NCBI GenBank assembly: GCA_002348225.1 | Contig: DEAP01000001.1 | Coordinates: forward strand, 1 to 11,917 | Length of the DNA stretch: 11,917 nucleotides | Origin: Dehalococcoidia bacterium UBA2979 | GTDB taxonomy: Bacteria; Chloroflexota; Dehalococcoidia; UBA2979 | Direction: 5' to 3' | In this document: positions 1 through 6,538 of the stretch, one piece after another | Layout of the letters: every line of letters begins with the position of its first letter | Numbering within the stretch: position 1 is the first letter of the stretch | Made by a program: the position numbers and the translations under genes | The notes under the pieces: model-generated | Databases searched by the model: none | Seen by the model: only the letters and a program-made list of their open reading frames with translations | Told to the model about the DNA's origin: nothing

Positions 1-1435
1 CCCTGAGAACCGCAGATATTTATCCGATAACGGTTTTATTGTCCATTTAGATGCTCCAGTAGATGTCCTGTACGAGCGTTATCTCGCTGATGACTCAGGT
101 GAAGTTCGGCCGATCCTTGAGCAGAGCGACAATCCAATTGGTTCTCTCCGAACACTTGAATCTCGCAGGCTCAGCACATATCTTTTAGCTGACCTGACAT
201 TGCCTACGATCATCGAAGAAGTTCAGGCCCCACATGATGAGCTAGCCCGAATAGCTGGCCGCATCATAAGTGTTTGGGCTCAGAGTGATCCGAATATAGC
301 GTCACGAAGTAATCACTTCGTGTCAGAGGATGTATCGCGCCTACCTGCTGCCATCGTAGGCACAACTGATAAGACCTACCCTATTTGGGTCGGTGTCGGT
401 GAACTATCACGCCTCACGGAACGACTAGCCCAGTTAAACCTCGCTGAAAGGCGTGTATTCATAATTGGCGACGAAGCAGTAATGGCCTTGCACGGAAATG
501 CTTTGACTCATCAACTGCAACTGGCACAAATACCTGGCGCCTCATACTTAATTCCACCTGGTGAGCAATCGAAAAATTACCACCTACTCGGTGAGATATA
601 TAGTTGGCTAGCAGATCAAAAAGCCGAGCGTGGAGACCTCGTTATAGGTTTTGGAGGCGGGGTCGCTACAGATATCGCGGGTTATGTGGCGGCAACATAT
701 CTTCGTGGGTTGTCAGTTCTACTCATTCCTACCTCCACCCTAGCGATGAATGATGCTGCCATCGGTGGCAAAACAGGTATTGATCTCCGACAAGGAAAAA
801 ATCTTGTCGGAGCCTTCAAACAACCCTCCGGAGTTATCGTGGATGTAGAGCTCTTGCGTACCCTCCCCAGACGATCTTATGTTGAAGGTTTTGCGGAAAT
901 AATCAAGCACGGACTCATCCTAGACTCCGAACTCTTTGAGTGGCTCGAACAGAACTCAGCTGAACTATTGAGGGAGTCACCCGACCTGAATCTCCTTGCA
1001 AAAATCACAGCACGCTCTGTCAGACTTAAATCAATGATCGTGTCCGCAGACCCGCATGAGGGCGGCCTACGTGCAATTCTCAACTATGGGCATACTACGG
1101 GGCATGCGATCGAGACCGTCACGTCCTACGAACAATATATGCATGGCGAAGCAGTATCTGTCGGGATGATGGCGGCCGGATATATCGGCAGAGACTTAGG
1201 GATAACACCGCAAGAATTGCTCGAGAGACAATCGGACATGCTCAGAACGTACGGCCTCCCGGTGTCGGCACCAGGTCTAAATCCAGCTGCAGTGCTGGAG
1301 GCGATGACCCGTGATAAGAAGGTTGTGGGGGGTGATATTCGTTTTGTACTGCTTGATAAAATCGGTCACGCATTCCTAGAGAGCTCGATACCGATCGAAT
1401 TGATTAAGGAAAACCTGAAGCGGATTGCAAAGTGA
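1..1435 (+). CDS. aroKB: Bifunctional shikimate kinase / 3-dehydroquinate synthase (5' end outside window)
   Basis: Two steps of the shikimate pathway, both cytosolic, are encoded in one frame. The frame is open from base 2. The first ~90 codons match the C-terminal part of shikimate kinase: a 'V-H-L-D-A-P' strand, the lid RPIL at 107-118, and the terminal R-R-L-S-T-Y-L-L-A-D helix start at 164-193. After a linker of roughly 60 residues, the AroB domain begins near 380. It shows the NAD-binding GGGVATDIAG (653-682), an IGGKTG loop near 760-780, GKNLVGAF, and the zinc ligands Glu (896-898), His (1091-1093) and His (1142-1144) within AEIIKHG, GHTTGHAIE and HGEAVS. A TTG at 200 could be called as the start of a separate aroB. 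However, it lies inside the kinase homology, there is no stop upstream, and no ribosome site is apparent. Fused AroKB enzymes are known, for example in Thermotoga maritima. The kinase P-loop half is outside the window. The gene overlaps acyP by four bases. Confidence 0.93.
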   Translation, partial: PENRRYLSDNGFIVHLDAPVDVLYERYLADDSGEVRPILEQSDNPIGSLRTLESRRLSTYLLADLTLPTIIEEVQAPHDELARIAGRIISVWAQSDPNIASRSNHFVSEDVSRLPAAIVGTTDKTYPIWVGVGELSRLTERLAQLNLAERRVFIIGDEAVMALHGNALTHQLQLAQIPGASYLIPPGEQSKNYHLLGEIYSWLADQKAERGDLVIGFGGGVATDIAGYVAATYLRGLSVLLIPTSTLAMNDAAIGGKTGIDLRQGKNLVGAFKQPSGVIVDVELLRTLPRRSYVEGFAEIIKHGLILDSELFEWLEQNSAELLRESPDLNLLAKITARSVRLKSMIVSADPHEGGLRAILNYGHTTGHAIETVTSYEQYMHGEAVSVGMMAAGYIGRDLGITPQELLERQSDMLRTYGLPVSAPGLNPAAVLEAMTRDKKVVGGDIRFVLLDKIGHAFLESSIPIELIKENLKRIAK

Positions 1436-1722
1436 ATATGAAGACCGTGAAACTGGTGGCTTCAATTTATGGAAAAGTGCAAGGGGTTGGCTACCGGGCA
1501 TACGCCGCCACCGCCGCATCATTGCTTTCGCTTGAGGGAGTAGTGCAAAATCTTCCGGACGGAAGAGTGCAATTGAGCGCCGAGGGAAATGAGGCAGATC
1601 TTCGTTCACTGCTCGAGGAACTGCGTAGAGGACCTGCCCTAGCTGAAGTCGATATAGTTGAGCCGAAATGGGAACCATTTGACGGTGAATTCACTGGCAA
1701 GGGATTTGCGATTATCTACTGA
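1432..1722 (+). CDS. acyP: Acylphosphatase
   Basis: Small cytosolic enzyme that hydrolyses acyl phosphates such as acetyl phosphate or 1,3-bisphosphoglycerate. At 96 residues it has the usual family length. The phosphate-binding loop reads G-K-V-Q-G-V-G-Y-R (14-22), with catalytic Arg22. The second signature is G-V-V-Q-N-L-P-D-G-R-V (36-46), with catalytic Asn40, followed by the usual A-E-G. The only signature change is Tyr for the common Phe before Arg22, which is conservative. The GTG at 1432 overlaps the aroKB stop as GTGA, which suggests translational coupling. An in-frame ATG at 1438 would shorten the protein by two residues and cannot be excluded. The physiological substrate in bacteria is generally unclear, so placement beside aroKB says little about its role. 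The 3' end lies two bases from the convergent ruvA stop. Confidence 0.93.
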   Translation: MNMKTVKLVASIYGKVQGVGYRAYAATAASLLSLEGVVQNLPDGRVQLSAEGNEADLRSLLEELRRGPALAEVDIVEPKWEPFDGEFTGKGFAIIY

Positions 1723-1724
1723 AT

Positions 1725-2351
1725 CTAACGTTGGTCGAGTACTCGGCGTAGTAGGGTATCTAAATCAGGATCAGAATCAGTCTCTGACAAGGCCTCTTCA
1801 ACAGCTCTTTCAGCCTCAACCCGGGTAAATTGCAAAGCAATAAGTGCTGAGACGGCATCATTTCGAACTGCTGTTCCAGCACTCTGAACCTCGGACTGAT
1901 ATGAAGTTTCTATCGTTGTGCCGGCAAGCAAAAATTCGAGTTTGCCCTGTAAGTGCGCAATTATTGTTTGACTCAGACGTTTCCCAATCCCTGGCAGACT
2001 AGCGAGTGCTGACTGGTCCCCCTGCTCTATCGATTGCGCGATTTCAATTATAGGCCGCTGTAGCGCCTGCGCCGCCTTTAATGGCCCTAGTTTTGGTACG
2101 TCAACGAATTTACGGAAAAATTCACGCTCTTCAACATTAGGGAATCCTACGAACTGGCTAGTAGAATCATGTTGAGTCGCATATTCATAGATATGGATTC
2201 GAGCCGTCGATTGTGAGTTTTCGAGTGTTCTAGCCCATTCTGTCGCAAATGCTGGGATGCGAACTTCGTAGTGCACGCCGACTACCACAACGGAGGCGGT
2301 CCCGGCTTGATCATCGAAGTCAGTGATTACTCCGTCAAATGCTCGGATCAC
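1725..2351 (-). CDS. ruvA: Holliday junction DNA helicase subunit RuvA
   Basis: RuvA tetramers bind four-way DNA junctions and load the RuvB motor for branch migration. The 208-residue product is of family length. Domain I starts M-I-R-A-F-D-G and has the OB-fold strand G-V-H-Y-E-V-R-I-P (25-33), where GVGY is commoner. Domain II carries two helix-hairpin-helix motifs: a divergent first one around 77-96 (K-L-G-P-L-K-A-A) and a clear second one at 117-131 (S-L-P-G-I-G-K-R-L). After a linker (~145-163), the RuvB-contacting domain III is recognisable as A-V-S-A-L-I-A-L-Q-F-T-R-V-E-A. The start is GTG at 2351, overlapping the ruvC stop as GTGA, with a G-rich stretch 6 bases upstream as a possible ribosome site. 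It is the last gene of the minus-strand run. ruvB does not follow; convergent acyP does. The first hairpin is divergent, but the identity is well supported by context. Confidence 0.9.
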   Translation of the reverse strand: MIRAFDGVITDFDDQAGTASVVVVGVHYEVRIPAFATEWARTLENSQSTARIHIYEYATQHDSTSQFVGFPNVEEREFFRKFVDVPKLGPLKAAQALQRPIIEIAQSIEQGDQSALASLPGIGKRLSQTIIAHLQGKLEFLLAGTTIETSYQSEVQSAGTAVRNDAVSALIALQFTRVEAERAVEEALSETDSDPDLDTLLRRVLDQR

Positions 2352-2908
2352 AGTTTGTCCCCGCTCCCATAATTATCTCCCATAATTATATCGAAACGCC
2401 TGAGAGAAAACGCTGCGAGACAGATAGCTGTGGCATCCGAAATGTCAAAAGATGAAGGGAGTGAAACGGCATTAATTTGTGCCAATACCATAGCACGCAC
2501 TTGCTCTTTGTCAGCACCTCCCCAACCAGCCACTATCTCCTTGACTTCCCGAGGTGAGATCTCTCGGCCTCTAAGTCCATTCTGAAAAGCGGCCAATAAT
2601 GAAATCGCTTTCACTTGGGACACTGACATAGCAGATTTCACATTCTTACCTAAGAATTGACTCTCAACCGCAATCTCAGTAGGTGCGAATTCCTTAATCA
2701 CGAATTCAAGTATCTTATGGATTTTCCCGAGCCGAGCACCGAGTGGGATCTTGCTGTCAGTTGTTATTTTGTCGGCTGTGAGAAGGTTTGGTTTATCTGT
2801 GTTCGATAAGAATTCAAGAATGCTGTATCCGGTAACGCTGAGACCAGGATCGATGCCCATTATACGCATAGGCCATTCGGAACTAACCGTTTGAGAATCT
2901 CTAGACAT
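2348..2908 (-). CDS. ruvC: Crossover junction endodeoxyribonuclease RuvC
   Basis: Resolves Holliday junctions by paired nicks, acting with RuvAB. The four acidic metal ligands of the RNase H-like fold are visible: Asp20 in G-I-D-P-G-L-S-V-T-G-Y, Glu82 in I-A-V-E-S-Q-F, and Asp155 and Asp158 in F-D-I-S-D-A-T. The S-P-R-E-V-K and 'A-M-S-V-S-Q-V' helices are also typical. I chose the ATG at 2908, which overlaps the yebC stop in a TGATG coupling arrangement and gives 186 residues. A TTG at 2911 adds one residue. An ATG at 2869 would start at M-R-I-M-G-I-D-P-G, where most RuvC proteins begin, so the first 13 residues may be untranslated. The last residues are encoded by a 13-bp tandem duplication (2364-2389). 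It lies beyond all the catalytic residues. Confidence 0.93.
   Translation of the reverse strand: MSRDSQTVSSEWPMRIMGIDPGLSVTGYSILEFLSNTDKPNLLTADKITTDSKIPLGARLGKIHKILEFVIKEFAPTEIAVESQFLGKNVKSAMSVSQVKAISLLAAFQNGLRGREISPREVKEIVAGWGGADKEQVRAMVLAQINAVSLPSSFDISDATAICLAAFSLRRFDIIMGDNYGSGDKL
2364..2389. repeat. Perfect 13-bp tandem duplication in the ruvC 3' end
   Basis: The unit CTCCCATAATTAT occurs twice with no gap (2364-2376 and 2377-2389). Thirteen is not a multiple of three, so the two copies are read in different frames in ruvC, giving I-I-M-G-D and then N-Y-G-S. The pattern fits a slippage duplication. The ruvA GTG lies only 13 bases beyond the repeat, so the G-rich reverse complement of the repeat also forms part of the ruvA translation-initiation region. 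Confidence 0.9.
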
Positions 2909-3660
2909 CAATCGCGTAACTCATCGAGGACTGAATCTTCAAAATCAGCATTCGAATGAACTTTGGAAACATCATCAAGATCATCAAGAGCTTCAAATAG
3001 CCGGAGAGCCGCTTTTGCATCGCTCTCACCCAAAAGAATCTTTTGTTTTGGGAGTTGTAGGGAATCGGCATTATCAATTTGATAGCCATCAGACTCCAAG
3101 CTATCTTTAATTGTCACTAAATCACCGGGTTCAGTGATTACGTCTATACTGGTCCCACCGTCTTCAATATCGAGAGCTCCAGCATCTATCGCTGATAGTG
3201 AAACGTCTTCTTCGTTCAGGTCACTTTTGTCAAGGGTGATTACTCCTCTACGTTCAAATTGCCATGCGACTGAGCCTGTCTCCGCCATACTCCCACCTGC
3301 GCGCGAAAAGGCATGCCTGACTTCAGCCACGGTACGATTCCGATTGGTAGTAATCGCATCCACTAGAATTGCACACCCACCGGGGCCGTAGCCCTCGTAA
3401 GTAATCTCCTCTAGCGATTCACCATCCGCGCCACCCATAGCTTTACCGATTGCACGATCAATATTGTCGTTCGGCATATTGGATGCCTTAGCTTTCTGTA
3501 TGGCTAATCGAAGAGAAGCGTTCGAATCAGGATTGCCATCTTGTCCATTTTTAGCAGCCATTGTTATGTCGCGAGCTAACTTAGTGAAGAGTTGTCCACG
3601 TTTGTCGTCCTTCGCGGCCTTCTTATGCTTAATAGATGACCATTTAGAATGTCCAGACAT
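2908..3660 (-). CDS. yebC: YebC/PmpR/TACO1-family protein
   Basis: Member of the widespread YebC family, described as a DNA-binding transcriptional regulator in some bacteria and, more recently, as a translation factor that relieves ribosome stalling. Which role applies here cannot be read from sequence. The 250-residue length is normal. The N-terminus M-S-G-H-S-K-W-S-S-I-K-H-K-K is the family hallmark (usually MAGHSKW-x-x-I-K-H-R-K). It is followed by the N-terminal helical domain (L-A-R-D-I, 'N-M-P-N-D-N-I-D-R-A-I'), then E-G-Y-G-P-G-G, 'T-N-R-N-R-T' and 'G-S-V-A-W-Q-F'. The C-terminal part is rich in acidic residues. The ATG at 3660 is fixed by a strong AGGAGG five bases upstream. yebC next to ruvC and ruvA is a widely conserved order. 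Its stop codon overlaps the ruvC ATG, so the two are probably co-translated. Confidence 0.96.
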   Translation of the reverse strand: MSGHSKWSSIKHKKAAKDDKRGQLFTKLARDITMAAKNGQDGNPDSNASLRLAIQKAKASNMPNDNIDRAIGKAMGGADGESLEEITYEGYGPGGCAILVDAITTNRNRTVAEVRHAFSRAGGSMAETGSVAWQFERRGVITLDKSDLNEEDVSLSAIDAGALDIEDGGTSIDVITEPGDLVTIKDSLESDGYQIDNADSLQLPKQKILLGESDAKAALRLFEALDDLDDVSKVHSNADFEDSVLDELRD

Positions 3661-3665
3661 AAAAG

Positions 3666-3671
3666 CCTCCT
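3666..3671 (-). promoter_or_regulatory. Strong Shine-Dalgarno site of yebC
   Basis: A perfect AGGAGG on the minus strand ends five bases before the yebC ATG. It is the best ribosome-binding site in the window and sits in the 23-base gap after panC. It may let yebC be translated more strongly than panC, which lacks a clear site. Confidence 0.8.
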
Positions 3672-3683
3672 GTACGAATCATT

Positions 3684-4538
3684 CTAGTTCGATTCAGGCC
3701 GATTGCGCAGACAAATATTATCAATAAGTCTTGTCGAATCGAGTCGGACTGCTACCGATAAAATATCCCCTTCCTCACACTCTCCGATCACCTCATCCAT
3801 GGAGTCAGGCCTACACAAGGAAACATACTCGGTGAATAGTAAATTGTTGGGCTCTAATTCTTTACGAACTACGTCACGTAGAAAGTATGAGGATAATTCA
3901 CCACTACTGAAAGCATCTTGCGCTGCGAATAGGCCTCGTGAGATCGATTTTGCTTGAACTCGTTCTTCCGTATCTAGAAATATATTCCGAGAAGAAAGGG
4001 CCATGCCGTCTTTATCACGGACGGTCGGACAGCCAATTATTTCAACAGGCAAGTGCAGATCAGTAACGAGCTTTCTTATCACGATAAGTTGTTGAGCATC
4101 CTTATCCCCAAAATATGCCCTAGTTGGTTGGACTATATTGAATAGCCGCAGAACCACGTTCGCCACCCCCGAGAAATGACCCGGTCGCTGGGCACCTTCC
4201 AGAATGTATTCAATGGGCTCTAGTGTGATATTAACCATAGTCCCCTCTGGGTAAATCTCGTCTTCAGTGGGAACGTATAGCTGGTCGACTCTTAAGTCTC
4301 GTAGTGCCGCTATATCCTGTTCGATTGTCCGCGGGTATTCGAGGAAGTCGCCGCCTGGTGCAAATTGGGTGGGATTCACGAAGATTGAAACTGTTAGAAA
4401 TTCACAGTCCGCCCTCGCAGTTCGAATCAATTCTTTATGTCCATCATGGAGGGCTCCCATAGTAGGAACAAATCCATGAGTAAGGTCATTCGGCCCGGTA
4501 CCAAACTTAAGGTCGGTTTTGAGTTTAGCGATATTCAT
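3684..4538 (-). CDS. panC: Pantothenate synthetase (pantoate--beta-alanine ligase)
   Basis: Condenses pantoate with beta-alanine using ATP, via a pantoyl adenylate, to give pantothenate. The 284 residues match the family length. The nucleotidyl-transferase HIGH-like box is P-T-M-G-A-L-H-D-G-H (25-34). It is followed by S-I-F-V-N-P-T-Q-F (51-59) with G-G-D-F-L-E-Y-P-R, then E-G-A-Q-R-P-G-H-F-S-G-V (114-125), F-G-D-K-D-A-Q-Q (143-150), and the KMSKS-like M-A-L-S-S-R-N (179-185). The C-terminal T-R-L-I-D-N-I (269-275) is also typical. All active-site segments are intact. The ATG at 4538 lies 11 bases after the panB stop, without an obvious Shine-Dalgarno site, so translation probably depends on panB. 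Its substrate beta-alanine would normally come from PanD, which is not in this window. Confidence 0.97.
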   Translation of the reverse strand: MNIAKLKTDLKFGTGPNDLTHGFVPTMGALHDGHKELIRTARADCEFLTVSIFVNPTQFAPGGDFLEYPRTIEQDIAALRDLRVDQLYVPTEDEIYPEGTMVNITLEPIEYILEGAQRPGHFSGVANVVLRLFNIVQPTRAYFGDKDAQQLIVIRKLVTDLHLPVEIIGCPTVRDKDGMALSSRNIFLDTEERVQAKSISRGLFAAQDAFSSGELSSYFLRDVVRKELEPNNLLFTEYVSLCRPDSMDEVIGECEEGDILSVAVRLDSTRLIDNICLRNRPESN

Positions 4539-4549
4539 GACGATGAGGT

Positions 4550-5470
4550 TTATTTACGAGAACCGTCTGTTTCCGAGAGCACTTGTTCCGCCTGTCGCAT
4601 GCTCTGTTCTTTACCCGGCAGGTTACGAGTGATCCAACTTTCAACCTCTTCACTTAGACCAAAGGATTCGGAACTATTCGGAAATTCACCAGCTCGAACT
4701 GCCTCTATATAATCCACAAGGGCACCTGTTATCGACGCACCAACTTCATCAAAGCGTCGCGCATGTCGAGGTTTAAATGAATCATATAGACCCAATAAAT
4801 CGTGCCAGACTTGCACCTGACCATCACAATATGGTCCTGCACCTATACCTATAGTCGGGATGCTAAGAACTTCAGTGATCTTGGCAGCCAGTGCTGCTGG
4901 GACAGACTCTAATACTATGGCAAATGCCCCTGCCTCCTGCAATTTTTGGGCTTCAGACAAAAGGCGGATGGCATCTCGTGGGGTACGTCCCTGCAGCTTA
5001 AACCCGCCAAGCGCGTTCACAGATTGTGGGGTCAGTCCTATATGGGCCATTACAGGTACCCCTGCGGTGACTAATTTCGCAACGGTCTCAATTGCCTGAC
5101 TATTTCCGCCTTCGATTTTCACCGAGTCGCACTCGGTTTCTTTCATTACACGCATGGCAGCGTTCATAGCCGTGGTGACATCTGACTGATAACTGCCAAA
5201 GGGTAAATCTACGACGATGTGCGCGTTAGATGCGCCTCGCCTAGCAGCTCGTCCGTGGTGGATCATGTCTTCGAGGGTCACTGGCAGAGTCGAGTCATAA
5301 CCTAAAACGACCATACCCAAAGTATCTCCGACCAGTAATACAGGACAACCGGCCCCCTCCGCAAGACGGGCTGAGGGATAGTCATAGGCTGTCAGCATTG
5401 GAATCTTCGTTCCTTGCTGCTGCATTTTTTGAAGGTCAAGAATTGTAACGCGTTTCTCTCTGCTTACCAT
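4550..5470 (-). CDS. panB: 3-methyl-2-oxobutanoate hydroxymethyltransferase
   Basis: First committed step to pantothenate: transfers a hydroxymethyl group from 5,10-methylene-tetrahydrofolate to alpha-ketoisovalerate, giving ketopantoate. The TIM-barrel motifs are all present: M-L-T-A-Y-D-Y-P-S-A (25-34), L-L-V-G-D-T-L-G-M (45-53) and V-V-D-L-P-F-G (86-92). These supply the metal ligands Asp49 and Asp88. Also present are V-K-I-E-G-G with Glu120, M-A-H-I-G-L-T-P (141-148), the putative catalytic Glu188 in V-L-E-S-V-P, and T-I-G-I-G-A-G (206-212). The protein is 306 residues, about 30-40 longer than typical enzymes. The excess is a charged, probably helical C-terminal tail after ~residue 265. 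The ATG at 5470 has a TGAGG site five bases upstream. panB is the first gene of the panB-panC-yebC-ruvC-ruvA run. Confidence 0.97.
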   Translation of the reverse strand: MVSREKRVTILDLQKMQQQGTKIPMLTAYDYPSARLAEGAGCPVLLVGDTLGMVVLGYDSTLPVTLEDMIHHGRAARRGASNAHIVVDLPFGSYQSDVTTAMNAAMRVMKETECDSVKIEGGNSQAIETVAKLVTAGVPVMAHIGLTPQSVNALGGFKLQGRTPRDAIRLLSEAQKLQEAGAFAIVLESVPAALAAKITEVLSIPTIGIGAGPYCDGQVQVWHDLLGLYDSFKPRHARRFDEVGASITGALVDYIEAVRAGEFPNSSESFGLSEEVESWITRNLPGKEQSMRQAEQVLSETDGSRK

Positions 5471-5499
5471 AAAAGCCTCATCAATTGAATAGAAGTTGA

Positions 5500-5531
5500 A
5501 TTATATAAACTCGAATATTAACCAAGCTCAA
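5500..5531 (-). promoter_or_regulatory. Candidate promoter for the panB operon
   Basis: In the 92-base AT-rich gap upstream of panB, the minus strand holds a perfect TATAAT at 5505-5500, about 30 bases before the panB ATG. A TTGAGC at 5531-5526 could be the -35 box, but the spacing to TATAAT is 20 bases. The overlapping TATATA (5507-5502) gives a spacing of 18 and a poorer -10. Two direct repeats of TTGAAT (5485-5490 and 5496-5501, 11 bases apart on the plus strand) and two of GTTTATT (5532-5538 and 5546-5552) flank it; they might be operator half-sites or chance in AT-rich DNA. No terminator hairpin for the upstream hydrolase gene is evident here. Confidence 0.35.
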
Positions 5532-5562
5532 GTTTATTAATTGCCGTTTATTCGTTCAAGTA

Positions 5563-6522
5563 TCACGCAGCAGCATAAATCGAGTTAGTTATTGCTCTTG
5601 CGGTAACCACTGCGGCGAGTCCTTCAATTGCTAATTTAGTTTCTTCCTCACAGTTAATCTCTTGAGTCGCAAAGGAAAATACAAGATCACCATCACCCCT
5701 AGTATGGACAGGCCAGATTGCTCGAGCCATTCCTGAACTTCCAGACACGGCAAGTCTGTTAACGGCTACGCTATCGAGTTGAGCATTTGTCCCGACTATG
5801 ACCAGTGTCGTATTGCTATCAGACGAGCCTTCTTTCCGCGGGATCTTGTCCGAGGCTAAGGCTTCCACCAACTCACTCAAGTCCTTTCCGGCTCCTCCAG
5901 GACTCGCCAAAGTTTCGCCGGATTCAAAATCATATATCGCTCCCATCGCGTTCGTCACGGCCAGAGCAGCAACAAATAGATCCTCTTCTGTGGACCTGTC
6001 CACGCGGATAGACGCGGTACCGAGTCCGCCCTTGAGTCGATGTTGTGGACCTAGGAGTTTGGCCACTGTCGCACCAGTTCCCGCGCCCACACTTCCTACC
6101 GCAAAACTTTCTGACGATGCTATTTTTGCAGCCTCATAACCATCAGTCTGTGTGGGTGCTATCGGTTCACCAATACCTAGATCGTAGAGAATTGCTGCTG
6201 GCACGATCGGGATCTTCATGTCAGACGTCTGATATCCGATGTCATTATCCCGTAGAAACTGGACGACGCCTTGCGCTACATCAAGACCGAATGCACTGCC
6301 GCCTGATAGGACGAAAGCATTCGCTCCCGGCACGTGTCCCATTGGTCTAAGTAAATCTGTCTCTCGTGATCCTGGCGCGCCGCCACGAACGTCCACCCCT
6401 GAAATACTCCCATCTGGCAATAACACTACAGTGCAACCGGTACAGTTATCTAGGTCGGATGAGTGCCCCACCTTCACTCCTGGGATATCGATTAAAGATC
6501 CAGGCTTTAGCAATTCAGACAT
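5563..6522 (-). CDS. P1/S58-family self-processing hydrolase (DmpA/NylC/ThnT-like)
   Basis: Belongs to the N-terminal-nucleophile family that includes the aminopeptidase DmpA, beta-aminopeptidases, nylon-oligomer hydrolase NylC and pantetheine hydrolase ThnT. Such precursors cut themselves before a Ser or Thr that becomes the nucleophile. Visible family motifs are I-P-G-V-K-V-G-H (13-20), G-C-T-V-V-L (29-34), R-G-G-A-P-G-S-R-E-T (46-55), L-S-G-G-S-A-F-G-L (72-80), G-S-V-G-A-G-T-G (143-150), and A-R-A-I-W-P-V-H-T (266-274) with G-D-G-D-L-V-F (276-282). The predicted cut is Asn237/Thr238 in S-N-T-T-L, matching the Asn/Thr sites of NylC and ThnT. No signal peptide is seen, so it is probably cytosolic. 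I chose the ATG at 6522 (319 residues), where homology begins and AAGGG lies 8 bases upstream. A start at 6582 would overlap mutM by 44 bases. The substrate is unknown. The gene lies 16 bases after mutM and 92 before panB. Confidence 0.88.
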   Translation of the reverse strand: MSELLKPGSLIDIPGVKVGHSSDLDNCTGCTVVLLPDGSISGVDVRGGAPGSRETDLLRPMGHVPGANAFVLSGGSAFGLDVAQGVVQFLRDNDIGYQTSDMKIPIVPAAILYDLGIGEPIAPTQTDGYEAAKIASSESFAVGSVGAGTGATVAKLLGPQHRLKGGLGTASIRVDRSTEEDLFVAALAVTNAMGAIYDFESGETLASPGGAGKDLSELVEALASDKIPRKEGSSDSNTTLVIVGTNAQLDSVAVNRLAVSGSSGMARAIWPVHTRGDGDLVFSFATQEINCEEETKLAIEGLAAVVTARAITNSIYAAA

Positions 6523-6538
6523 GTCAATCACCCTTATC

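Noticed and set aside
200..1435. Stand-alone aroB starting at TTG 200
   Set aside because: The frame is open upstream to the window edge and encodes shikimate kinase C-terminus; the TTG lies within that homology and has no ribosome site.
1736..1745. 10-bp perfect palindrome CGAGTACTCG near the acyP/ruvA junction
   Set aside because: It has no loop and no T-run on either strand and lies within ruvA codons, so it is not a convincing terminator; chance is likely.
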